From Brevibacillus sp. DP1.3A (GTDB taxonomy: Bacteria > Bacillota > Bacilli > Brevibacillales > Brevibacillaceae): a stretch of 64,000 bases of DNA. Under the pieces are notes generated by a model. That model was not told the origin of the DNA. It saw nothing but the letters and a program-made list of their open reading frames with translations, and searched no databases. Below are positions 7,894 to 15,590 of the stretch, piece after piece; position 1 is the first letter of the stretch; each line of letters starts with the position of its first letter. The translations under genes were made by a program, and so were the position numbers. Location of the stretch: assembly GCF_013284245.2 (NCBI RefSeq), contig NZ_CP085876.1, forward strand, positions 2,401,001 through 2,465,000, in the 5' to 3' direction.

Positions 7894-9347
7894 CTCCCCA
7901 CTTCTACAGCCACGCGCAAAGCAGACTCAATCGCCCCTTGAATCCAACCGTGATGTTCATTCGAGGTGTGCTCCCCTGCAAAATAAATTCTTCCTTCAGG
8001 CGCACCAATGTAGGGAGTTAATTCCGTCTCCTGCAACGGTTTGAACAAGGCAAAGGCACCAGCAGCATGAGGCTGCAACGCCCAATTATGTGTGACCCCC
8101 GTAACGAAGGTATTGTACACCTGCTCCCCATGAATGTCAGCTAGATGCTTTACCGCTTGCATCACTTGTTCTTCTTTCGACATACTGAGCCACGGAAGGT
8201 CGTCATCCTCCCATGTGTAACTGACCAATACGACACCCCCAGGCTGATCAAAACCGTGGTTGGCAAAGTAGGAGAGGCGAATAGGCGTATCTGTTACTGT
8301 TTGTCCGCTCCGTATTCCTTGTGCTTCCCAGAATCGCTGAGAAAACTGGACGCCTATTTTGGATGAGGAAACATAGTGGAGTTGACGAATGGCTTTCCAT
8401 TTTTGATAGGAAAACAGATCGTACGGTTCAACCCGAACAAACTGCAAAACGGTAAAAGGGATGGTAATAATCACGATATCACCGGTCATCTGGAACAGTT
8501 CGTCTGTGTCGGTACGCACGCCGGAAATGGTAATTTGATTTCCCGTCTCGACGATTCGCGTCATTTTATGCCGGAAATAGATCTTCTCCTGTAATTGGGG
8601 GAGAAATGCCTGTGGTAGCTGGTCAAATCCTCCTGCTATTTCGTAAAAGCGTGTAGAAGAATCGAACAAGATGAAGTCTCGTAAAATTTCGGGAAAGGCG
8701 AGCTCAGGGAATCCTTCGAAGCCAGTCATGACCTTGATCATATCGATTGCGGGGGCGGATAAGGAAGGGCCAACAGGATTGAAGCGCAAGAATTGATCCA
8801 TGGAAAAACGATCGTATTTTTGGACAACGATGGGCCAGTTCGTCGCTGGATTGAGTTTGATGAAGTCAATGACAGGCTGAATGGCTTGCCCGGCTAATTC
8901 ATTGAAAGTACGGCCTTTTTCATGTGGCGCTACAGGGAAGCGGAGGATGTCGGGATCGCGTTGGTAGATCCAACGTCTTGTTTTGATGCCATTTATTGAG
9001 ATGATGTCGTTCGGAGAGTTGTTGATAAACGGATGAAGGGGAAGAGAGAATTTATTCACGTATGCTAGGGTAAGTTCGTGCGTGTGAGGAATACGCATGG
9101 CGCCAGCATCTAGAAAATGGCCATGGGTAAAAGGAGAGCGCAATGTGTAAACTCTGCCGCCTATCCGGTCCGCTGCTTCCAAAATCGTTACGTTGTGTCC
9201 CGCTGTTTTTAGCAATGAGGCAGAAACAAGACCAGCCATTCCAGCCCCGACGATGATGATAGTGAGGGGGGAGTGCGTTCGTGGGAGTCCATTGCGAATA
9301 ATGGACAGCATGTCAGGTTGTGTTAAGGAGAAGGAGGGATTATCCAT
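7887..9347 (-). CDS. Flavin-containing monoamine/amino-acid oxidase
   Basis: 486-residue FAD amine oxidase. The N-terminal Rossmann fold reads TIIIVGAGMAGLVSASLLKTAGHNVTI followed by LEAADRIGGRVYTLR (family RGGR-like motif). The C-terminal FAD-binding motif is GRIYFAGEHTSNEHHGWIQGAIESA. It oxidises an amine or L-amino acid, releasing hydrogen peroxide and ammonia. The start is ATG 9347 because AAAGGAGAC lies 5-8 nt upstream; a longer frame begins at 9365. It is divergent from the glycolipid-binding-like gene. Confidence 0.88.
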   Translation of the reverse strand: MDNPSFSLTQPDMLSIIRNGLPRTHSPLTIIIVGAGMAGLVSASLLKTAGHNVTILEAADRIGGRVYTLRSPFTHGHFLDAGAMRIPHTHELTLAYVNKFSLPLHPFINNSPNDIISINGIKTRRWIYQRDPDILRFPVAPHEKGRTFNELAGQAIQPVIDFIKLNPATNWPIVVQKYDRFSMDQFLRFNPVGPSLSAPAIDMIKVMTGFEGFPELAFPEILRDFILFDSSTRFYEIAGGFDQLPQAFLPQLQEKIYFRHKMTRIVETGNQITISGVRTDTDELFQMTGDIVIITIPFTVLQFVRVEPYDLFSYQKWKAIRQLHYVSSSKIGVQFSQRFWEAQGIRSGQTVTDTPIRLSYFANHGFDQPGGVVLVSYTWEDDDLPWLSMSKEEQVMQAVKHLADIHGEQVYNTFVTGVTHNWALQPHAAGAFALFKPLQETELTPYIGAPEGRIYFAGEHTSNEHHGWIQGAIESALRVAVEVGRK

Positions 9348-9502
9348 CGATTGTCTCCTTTCCATTCTTTTCCGGTACTATGATCCTATTCCATGGATGA
9401 CTTAGGTATGCGTTGTGTAAGCTGATCATACAGGACTCTACCATTTTCATCCAAGAAATGATAGGATGGAGAAAAGGGGAACAAATGATCGGAGGGGTTC
9501 GC

Positions 9503-10066
9503 ATGTTACCAACAAATGCTATCTGGAAACCAACGACAGGAGTCGGATATGAGCACTTGAGAATACGGGAGGGCTCGAACAGAATCCACGTAAATAGCAT
9601 AGTGATCGGGAGGATGGATGACGCCACCCTATCAAGAATCCAATATGAAATTGTCCTTGATTCAAATTGGGTCACGCGAGAGGTTTCACTGGCAATCATG
9701 GGCGAAGAAGGAGCTTTGCATCTCTCATCGGATGGCGAGGGAAATTGGACAAACGAGGTGGGTGAGCCCATTCCTGAGCTCTTTGGCTGTATCGATATTG
9801 ATATTTCTTGTACACCTTTCACGAATACACTGCCGATCCGCCGGTTGTCGTATACCCAGTTAGAACCTCAGTATATACAAGTAGCCTATTTCTCAGCCCA
9901 TGAGCTGACGTACAGACAAGTGCAACAGCAATATACGTTGCTAGAAAGCAAAGGGGACTCTTCTGTCTATCAATACCGGGCAGGAACATTCGTGGAGAAC
10001 ATTACAGTAGATTCGAACGGACTTGTTCTGATCTATCCCGAACTGTTTTTGCGTGAGCAGTTGTAA
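9503..10066 (+). CDS. Putative glycolipid-binding family protein
   Basis: 187-residue protein with YEHLRIREGSNRIHVNSIVIG near the start and a beta-rich body (CIDIDISCTPFTNTLPIRRL; YRAGTFVENITVDSNGLVLIYPELFLR at the end). This fits the DUF1089/putative glycolipid-binding family; function is poorly known. ATG 9503 is chosen because GGAGGGG lies 5 nt upstream, though the frame is open from 9413. No signal peptide is seen. Confidence 0.72.
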   Translation: MLPTNAIWKPTTGVGYEHLRIREGSNRIHVNSIVIGRMDDATLSRIQYEIVLDSNWVTREVSLAIMGEEGALHLSSDGEGNWTNEVGEPIPELFGCIDIDISCTPFTNTLPIRRLSYTQLEPQYIQVAYFSAHELTYRQVQQQYTLLESKGDSSVYQYRAGTFVENITVDSNGLVLIYPELFLREQL

Positions 10067-10204
10067 CGAGACAAGAAGTGATCGTTATAACTGATTGGGT
10101 TCAAGTCGTCTCAGGCAACATTTTGGAAGCAAAGGAAAGGGGTAAGGGTTTTATACCTTTTCCCTCAAAATCAGCGTTCTACTGCGTGACACACCCATAG
10201 TAAA

Positions 10205-10252
10205 AACGGGGTGCGGTTGGTCTATGAATGACCGCCGCGCCCCGTTCTTTTT
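10205..10252. terminator. Strong bidirectional terminator
   Basis: AACGGGG (10205-10211) and CCCCGTT (10240-10246) bracket further GC pairing, with TTCTTTTT on the plus side and TTTTTA on the minus side. It closes the HAAS gene on the minus strand; the 10067-10204 stretch before it holds no gene I can support. Confidence 0.8.
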
Positions 10253-10256
10253 ATTA

Positions 10257-10814
10257 TTACAATGTTATCTTTTTCTGACTAATTGCGTGTATATATTTCA
10301 TTGTAAGTTTCCATAACACTTTCCCCAACAAAAACATCAACACACCACTCACAATAGAAATTGGCAAGTACTGCATTGGGCGGGTTGCTGTAAATGCTCC
10401 AAATTCGAATGTTATTCCGGCAATATCATGTCCCATAAGATACCCGATAAATTTAATAATTCCGCCTATTGGTGTAATAACTCCACTAATCATTAAAGCA
10501 ATGGAAAGAGTACTGATAATCGGCAAAACAAAAATACCGCTTACGCCTGCAAAGCTGCTACAAAATGCAAATACAGCCCCGAATTTACGCCAACTAAATG
10601 TACTGTTCTTTGAAATGGCTTCACCTAAGTATGCTTTCGCTAATTCTTTTGGGTTTCCTAACCGTTCGATGATTTGCTCAGAAGATACACCATTATGTTG
10701 CAATTCAAGCATTACACTTTTGATTTCTTTTACAATGTCAATACGCTCGGGAGTGGACATAGGCTTCAAATGTTTTCCGATTTTTTCAAGATAGTCATTC
10801 AAAATTTTATCCAT
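10257..10814 (-). CDS. HAAS-domain (DUF1700) membrane protein
   Basis: 185 residues. The N-terminal ~70 residues (DYLEKIGKHLKPMSTPERIDIVKEI..., then IIERLGNPKELAKAYLGE) are the HAAS domain that usually pairs with PadR regulators. It is followed by about three membrane segments (residues ~75-110, 112-130, 145-170). The gene starts 3 nt after the stop of the PadR gene, so both form one operon. Such proteins are thought to relay signals to, or modulate, the PadR partner. The sequence is AT-rich compared with neighbours. Confidence 0.82.
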   Translation of the reverse strand: MDKILNDYLEKIGKHLKPMSTPERIDIVKEIKSVMLELQHNGVSSEQIIERLGNPKELAKAYLGEAISKNSTFSWRKFGAVFAFCSSFAGVSGIFVLPIISTLSIALMISGVITPIGGIIKFIGYLMGHDIAGITFEFGAFTATRPMQYLPISIVSGVLMFLLGKVLWKLTMKYIHAISQKKITL

Positions 10815-10817
10815 AAT

Positions 10818-11150
10818 TTAACTCCCCTTAATTTCTGATATAGCTGTTAATAAATTATCCCATTCTAAGGACATAGCGTTTAAGTATTCGTTTCCTTTTT
10901 CTGTAATGGTATAATATTTTCTCGGTGGCAAGCCCTCTGTACTATCTTGCCAAGATGAAGAAATATATTCTTCTTTCAATAATCTTCTAAGCAAGGGATA
11001 AATTGTATTTTCTTTTGCAGCAATAATAGGATACTGCTCTAACTTACTTATGATTTCATACCCATAATATGGTCGTTGCTTTATTAGCAATAGAATACAA
11101 AAATCGAGTGTTCCTCGCTTAATTTGTGATTTCCAATCTTCTACATTCAT
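10818..11150 (-). CDS. PadR-family transcriptional regulator
   Basis: 110 residues with the PadR winged-helix pattern: SQIKRGTLDFCILLLIKQRPYYGYEI, KENTIYPLLRRLLKEEYIS, then GLPPRKYYTITEKGNEYL. Start ATG 11150 has AGGAGGT 7 nt upstream; the frame continues back to 11201 without support. It heads an operon with the HAAS protein. The promoter region (11157-11220) contains ATACATCGTACAACACAG, present again near the decayed ABC gene at 12.94 kb, so both may answer to this regulator. Confidence 0.9.
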   Translation of the reverse strand: MNVEDWKSQIKRGTLDFCILLLIKQRPYYGYEIISKLEQYPIIAAKENTIYPLLRRLLKEEYISSSWQDSTEGLPPRKYYTITEKGNEYLNAMSLEWDNLLTAISEIKGS

Positions 11151-11156
11151 GTATTG

Positions 11157-11272
11157 TACCTCCTGCATATACATCGTACAACACAGTACTTCGTTAATCA
11201 ATAGTATATCAGAATTTTTTTATTCAACGTAATAGAGATATTTTGAAAGAAATACAGTACCAACAACCGCCG
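11157..11272. repeat. Direct repeat copy 1 (PadR promoter plus relic coding sequence)
   Basis: 116 bp, roughly 88% identical by eye to 12934-13045, same orientation. It contains the ribosome site and promoter of PadR on the minus strand and, on the plus strand, codons for QRNRDILKEIQYQQPP, after which the two copies diverge. The pair brackets the beta-lactamase-like gene and an ABC relic, about 1.8 kb. Confidence 0.8.
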
Positions 11273-11392
11273 AACGCAAGCAGAAACAGCGGGCAATGTT
11301 ACGCATTAGTGGCGCATAAGCCCTTGTATAGTGCGGGTTTTCCGGGCGCGTTTTGAGAGGGGCAAGGTTTAAAAAGTTGCTGACGAAATCCC

Positions 11393-11434
11393 AAAAATCC
11401 CCAAATTCTTTTTTAAAAGTAAGTTGGGGATTTT
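11393..11434 (-). terminator. Terminator of the beta-lactamase-like gene
   Basis: AATCCCCAA (from 11396) pairs with TTGGGGATT (to 11432). Read on the minus strand the stem is followed by ATTTTTGGG. Nothing else is supported in 11273-11489 beyond repeat copy 1. Confidence 0.6.
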
Positions 11435-11489
11435 GAACCAGAAAGGTATATTTTTAACTATAAAAACTATGACAAAATTTTCTTTTTTT

Positions 11490-12659
11490 CTACTTGCTAA
11501 ATTCAGCAAGTAAAATATTTGTAAAAGGATTAGGACTGTTATCTCTACCTAAACTGTTCAAACTGACGACCAACGTATGCTTGCCTCCAAGTGTACCTCC
11601 AGCAAAAGTAGAAAACCCTAGAATGCCACCTGTGTGTCCCCATATCGAGACACCGTTTGGAAGCTTAAATTCAATGATTCCAAGACCATATCCATCCATT
11701 CCTGCTTTTCCTGTAGGAACTGTAGTAAGCATTTCTTTTAGTTGCTGTTCCTTTAGTAATTTGCCACCGAGCAAGGAAGAGAAGAATTTATTTATGTCGT
11801 CAGCAGTAGAAATCATATCTCCAGCCGAGCTACCTGCACTTGGGTTATAAAAAGTAACGTCTTTTATCTCACTTGCTTCGTCTGGTTGAGAATATCCCCG
11901 AGCATGCTTGGTGCCTGGAATAACGCTTGAATTGCCAGGTAGGAATGTATCCGACAATTCAAGCGGTTCAATAATCCGATTTTCAATCTCTTCCGCGTAG
12001 CTGTTTCCGGTTACTTTTTCAATAAGAATCCCCAGTAATACGTATCCTGTGTTTGAATAAGACCATCTCTTTCCTGGGGCAAAGTCTGGGGGCAGAGAAA
12101 TCCCCATCTTCACTATTTCTTCAGCCGTATACGATTTTTTTGTATCCATAAAATCAGCGTCTTTTGACCTTGAGTATTCAGCGATCCCACTTGTATGATT
12201 CAATATTTGCCGGATGGTAATCTGTTTACCATTATATCCGTTTCCTTGAATGACACCAGGCAACCATTTTTCGATGGAGTCGTCTAGATTCAAGCGGTTC
12301 TCTCCAGCTAATTGAAGTACAACCGTTGCGGTGAACGTCTTCGTCACGCTACCAATGCGAAAGCGAAAATCTGTTTCCATTGGTTTCTTTGTGCTCAGAT
12401 CCGCTACCCCTGCCGCATAACCCCACGTTTTTCCACCCTCAGAAGTTTTAGCAAGTATCCCCGGGAATCCCAATAGCAATGTTTCCCGCATTGCTTGCTC
12501 GACGGAATTATGATCTCGTTGAGTGCTTGTTTGTAACGAACTAGATACATTTTGAGTGGGCTCTGCTTTTACAATTGAGGTTGGCGATGTGTATAGCAGG
12601 GAACTTCCAGTTATTACTAGGGCCATACTTGCAAATATAATTTGACTATGTATTTTCAT
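11490..12659 (-). CDS. Serine beta-lactamase / D-Ala-D-Ala carboxypeptidase-like (class C fold), secreted
   Basis: 389 residues with a signal-like hydrophobic N-terminus (QIIFASMALVITGSSLLY) and likely cleavage after a small residue near 33. The catalytic tetrad is visible: SVTK (SxxK), YSN (YxN) and HTG. This fold covers class C beta-lactamases, R61-type DD-peptidases and esterases; length fits DD-peptidase-like proteins. ATG 12659 follows GAAGAGGAA. It lies between two direct repeats downstream of a decayed ABC ATPase gene, in an AT-rich segment probably acquired or rearranged recently. Activity on antibiotics cannot be inferred. Confidence 0.85.
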   Translation of the reverse strand: MKIHSQIIFASMALVITGSSLLYTSPTSIVKAEPTQNVSSSLQTSTQRDHNSVEQAMRETLLLGFPGILAKTSEGGKTWGYAAGVADLSTKKPMETDFRFRIGSVTKTFTATVVLQLAGENRLNLDDSIEKWLPGVIQGNGYNGKQITIRQILNHTSGIAEYSRSKDADFMDTKKSYTAEEIVKMGISLPPDFAPGKRWSYSNTGYVLLGILIEKVTGNSYAEEIENRIIEPLELSDTFLPGNSSVIPGTKHARGYSQPDEASEIKDVTFYNPSAGSSAGDMISTADDINKFFSSLLGGKLLKEQQLKEMLTTVPTGKAGMDGYGLGIIEFKLPNGVSIWGHTGGILGFSTFAGGTLGGKHTLVVSLNSLGRDNSPNPFTNILLAEFSK

Positions 12660-12728
12660 AAGACATTCCTCTTCTCTATTCATATTGTATAGGTGGTTGC
12701 TTGTTGTTCCCTATTAATCACTCAGCTA

Positions 12729-12930
12729 TCATCTCCACCAATGACAAAATCTCATCATTAAGTTTGTAATCATCTTCATAATTGTTTTACCAACGCCATT
12801 CTGTCCTAACAATCGGTAAATTCCTCTTTTTTCACATGTATGTTCCCCCCTAAATGCCTTCTTTTCCTTGAAACACTCTTGTAAACGGGTTTGTTTTTCA
12901 TATATACGTCATATCTGTTCCGCCTTTCAC
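12729..12930 (-). pseudogene. Decayed ABC-transporter ATPase (bacitracin/lantibiotic-export type)
   Basis: Behind a good promoter copy and AGGAGGT site, the minus strand begins V/MTYI then hits a stop. Further along another frame reads GIYRLLGQNGVGKTIMKMITNLM, a clear Walker A with the flanks of BcrA-like ATPases. Several stops and a frameshift break it, and it ends within ~70 codons where about 300 are expected. A third frame reads LNDEILSLVEMIAE before the final stop, so the relic is a mosaic. It is non-functional. Confidence 0.75.
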
Positions 12931-12933
12931 GCC

Positions 12934-13045
12934 TACCTCCTGTATATACATCGTACAACACAGTACATCAATCATCAACAGTATATCAACTTTTATTCAA
13001 CGTAATAGAGATATTTTGAAAGAAATTCAGTATCAACAACCGCCG
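12934..13045. repeat. Direct repeat copy 2
   Basis: 112 bp copy matching 11157-11272, including the same 20-odd bp ATACATCGTACAACACAG operator-like core without mismatch. On the minus strand it supplies promoter and AGGAGGT site for the ABC relic; on the plus strand it runs into the 3' end of an old gene. Confidence 0.8.
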
Positions 13046-13129
13046 GGGGACTGGGATGTGGTAAGGAAACAGCTTGACGATATTTTTGCTGGCTATGGCG
13101 TGAAGGTGTACAAATTCGAAGCGAATTGA
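13011..13129 (+). pseudogene. 3' remnant of an unidentified gene
   Basis: An open frame without start reads QRNRDILKEIQYQQPP, then GDWDVVRKQLDDIFAGYGVK and VYKFEAN before a stop at 13127-13129. Its first half recurs in repeat copy 1. It looks like the true C-terminus of a protein whose 5' part was lost at the repeat boundary. I cannot name the family. Confidence 0.4.
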
Positions 13130-13197
13130 CGGCATAGGATCACATGCGCTATAGTGAAAAGAACCATATCTAGGGAGAGATGTTGATGTCGGCGGTC

Positions 13198-13311
13198 GTT
13201 CTTAACTAAAGCAATTCCATACAAAAGGTCTTGATTCATCATTTGAAATTTTGCCATGTAGCAAAGTTTCTTTGTGCTGGGTGATAATCGGCCTTGGAAT
13301 TAGTTAAGAAC
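13198..13311. repeat. Inverted-repeat element, MITE-like
   Basis: GTTCTTAACTAA (13198-13209) plus TTCCA pairs with TGGAATTAGTTAAGAAC (13295-13311); 17 bp match with a 5-nt insertion in the left arm. The ~75-bp interior contains a second small hairpin (AGCAAAG...CTTTGTGCT). It interrupts a would-be reading frame that starts with GGGAGAGA and ATGTCGGCGGTC just to the left. No transposase is inside. Confidence 0.5.
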
Positions 13312-13363
13312 AACGGATATCATACAATGCCTTAGGTGAAAACCCTATCATTGCGCCCAAAAT

Positions 13364-13389
13364 CCGTGCTGTGTTCAGCGCGGTTTTTT
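13364..13389 (+). terminator. Terminator upstream of the MutS2-like gene (first of two)
   Basis: CCGTGCTG and CAGCGCGG form an 8-bp stem with a TGTT loop and six T. There is no annotated gene directly upstream, so it ends a leader RNA or relic transcript. Confidence 0.65.
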
Positions 13390-13418
13390 ATTTGGTTGCG
13401 TTTTGTTTAGGTATCCCA

Positions 13419-13466
13419 AAAGGGCGGAGAATGACATTTGTTCATTCTTCGCCCTTTTTTATTTTT
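13419..13466 (+). terminator. Terminator/attenuator just before the MutS2-like gene
   Basis: AGGGCG-GAGAATGA pairs with TCATTCTT-CGCCCT around a 7-nt loop, followed by TTTTTTATTTTT. It lies only 23 nt from the start codon at 13489, so it must be bypassed for expression from any promoter further upstream. Confidence 0.7.
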
Positions 13467-13488
13467 CATAAAAAAGGAGAAATCAGAC

Positions 13489-15510
13489 ATGAATGAAAAA
13501 ACATTGCAGCGTCTCGAATACGACAAAATCAAAGAAAAGGTAATGGAATACGCTTTATCGTACGTAGGGAAAAAGCATGTAGAACAAATGATGCCGATGG
13601 ACTCTGTCAAAGTAGTACGAAGTAAGTTGGACGAAACAGCAGAAGCCAAGAACATCCTGCAAAATGGAGCGAGTGTACCGATTCCCGCGCTGGAAGGGAT
13701 GGAGAAGATCCTTTCCCTCCTGGGGACGGGATATGTATTTGGCGTAAACGATTTTACGAATCTGTACCTGTTTTTAACGAGTTCCTCACAGCTAATGAAG
13801 TACATGGCGACAAAAGCACAATTAGCGCCACGCGTAAGCACCTATGCAGCATCGATGTACGACGTCCAAAAATTAAAAAATGAAATCGAACAATGCATCC
13901 GTCATGGGCAAGTTGTCGATTCCGCCAGCAAAGACTTGTTAAAGGTGCGTAAGCGCATCATCGTATTTGAAGAGCGCTTGAAAAGACAACTGGATTCCAT
14001 CATGAACAAATATCGTTCGATCATGCAAGAAAATGTCATTAGTACACGCAATGGACGTTATGTCATTCCCATCAAAAAAGAACATCGCAAGCAAGTGGCT
14101 GGCAGTGTTTTAGATGAATCGGCGAGCGGTCAAACCGTCTATATGGAACCGACTGAGATCAGCACCGTACAGTTTGAACTCACAGCACTCAAGGCAGAAG
14201 AAGAACGCGAAGTAACAAAAGTATTAATGCAATTGTCCGCGTTCGCAGAAGAATATACGTATGAACTCACCGTGAATGTCGAGACCGTTGGAATGTATGA
14301 TTTCCTTTTCGCAAAAGCGAAGTACGCATTGGCAATCGGAGGCGCGAATGTCGAACTAAACGAAAAAGGGATCATCGATGTCAAGGAAGCACGGCATCCG
14401 TTGCTCGGTCCGAAAATGGTGCCGCTGCATTTGAAAATTGGTCGAGAGTACAAATCGCTTATTATTACAGGTCCAAATACAGGCGGGAAAACATTGACGT
14501 TAAAAACCATCGGGCTCTTAACCATGATGGTACAGTCGGGTTTGCTCGTACCTGTGCAGGAAGGCAGTCGCTTCTCCATTTTCCGCAACATCGCGGTTGA
14601 TATTGGAGATGGGCAAAGCATTGAGCAAGCCTTAAGCACGTTTTCCGCACATATTCATAATGTCCTGGAAATCCTGCAGGTTACCGATGCTTCGACCCTC
14701 GTTCTGATTGATGAGATGGCTACCGGTACAGATCCAGGAGAAGGTGTCGCCTTGTCGATTGCGATTTTGGAGGAGCTACACCGAAGAGGAGCGACGGTGA
14801 TTGTGAATACCCATTTTAACGAGATCAAAAATTTTGCCTCCGCAACTGCCGGGTTCCAAAATGCACGAATGGAATTCGACGAGGAGACCTTACAGCCACT
14901 TTATCGCTTGCGAATAGGAGAAGCTGGCCAGAGCTACGCATTCCTGATCGCACTGAGGCTAGGTATCCCGTCTGAGATGATTCAGCGTTCACGGGAAATT
15001 ACTCGGAATAGCTTCACGACTACGACTACCACTACGGAAAGGCTGGAACAATACCAAGACGTTGAGCAGGAACAGTATGAGGCTGCCAATTATGTGGAGA
15101 CACGGATGATAGAACAGCCGGAAGAAGCGGAAGTGGCAGTAAAAGTAGAAGAGGAAAAGCGTGAGCAACCTTCACAGGAGATTTCCGAAAATGCCGCAGT
15201 TACACCAGCCACGCATGAGCGTGACAAACCATTTGCTGTTGGTGATTGTGTATTCATTTCCTATCTGGGGAGAACCGGCATCGTGTTTGCTGCGGAGGAC
15301 TCCAAAGGTATCGTTGGCGTCATGATTCAAAATCAGAAATATAAAATCAACAAAAAGCGCCTCGTCTTGCATATTGAAGGCAAAGAACTGTATCCAGCCG
15401 ACTATGACATGGACATCGTATTCGAGACAAAAGAGAACCGGAAGAAGCGTAAAATGATGAGTCGCAAGCATGTCGAAGGATTATCGATCGAGACGAAGCG
15501 GGAGGGGTGA
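13489..15510 (+). CDS. MutS2-like ATPase lacking the Smr nuclease domain
   Basis: 673 residues. The core/clamp helices (1-300) resemble MutS2 (AKNILQNGASVPIPALEGM; SVLDESASGQTVYMEPTEI). The ATPase has Walker A TGPNTGGKT near 322, Walker B LVLIDEMATGTDPGEG near 413 and NTHFNEIK. After a TTTTTTT linker and acidic stretch, a KOW/SH3-like segment (FAVGDCVFISYLGRTGIVF) ends the protein. Normal MutS2 is ~780 residues and ends with Smr; that domain is absent here. AAGGAG precedes ATG 13489; a TTG frame from 13438 would run through the terminator. Role (anti-recombination or ribosome rescue-like) is uncertain. Confidence 0.82.
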   Translation: MNEKTLQRLEYDKIKEKVMEYALSYVGKKHVEQMMPMDSVKVVRSKLDETAEAKNILQNGASVPIPALEGMEKILSLLGTGYVFGVNDFTNLYLFLTSSSQLMKYMATKAQLAPRVSTYAASMYDVQKLKNEIEQCIRHGQVVDSASKDLLKVRKRIIVFEERLKRQLDSIMNKYRSIMQENVISTRNGRYVIPIKKEHRKQVAGSVLDESASGQTVYMEPTEISTVQFELTALKAEEEREVTKVLMQLSAFAEEYTYELTVNVETVGMYDFLFAKAKYALAIGGANVELNEKGIIDVKEARHPLLGPKMVPLHLKIGREYKSLIITGPNTGGKTLTLKTIGLLTMMVQSGLLVPVQEGSRFSIFRNIAVDIGDGQSIEQALSTFSAHIHNVLEILQVTDASTLVLIDEMATGTDPGEGVALSIAILEELHRRGATVIVNTHFNEIKNFASATAGFQNARMEFDEETLQPLYRLRIGEAGQSYAFLIALRLGIPSEMIQRSREITRNSFTTTTTTTERLEQYQDVEQEQYEAANYVETRMIEQPEEAEVAVKVEEEKREQPSQEISENAAVTPATHERDKPFAVGDCVFISYLGRTGIVFAAEDSKGIVGVMIQNQKYKINKKRLVLHIEGKELYPADYDMDIVFETKENRKKRKMMSRKHVEGLSIETKREG

Positions 15511-15521
15511 CCAGGATAGGT

Positions 15522-15558
15522 AAAAAGCCGATTTTCTCTTAGAGAGAATCGGCTTTTT
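15522..15558. terminator. Bidirectional terminator
   Basis: AAAAAGCCGATTTTCTCT pairs with AGAGAGAATCGGCTTTTT. Shared by the MutS2-like gene and the convergent MFS transporter. Confidence 0.9.
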
Positions 15559-15590
15559 GATTTTTGATGTTGATGGGAAGAGCGAATAGG

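Noticed and set aside
10067..10204. Possible gene relic after the glycolipid-binding-like gene
   Set aside because: Short open stretches (VIVITDWVQVVSG..., GFIPFPSKSAFYCVTHP) have no start, no ribosome site and no recognisable family.
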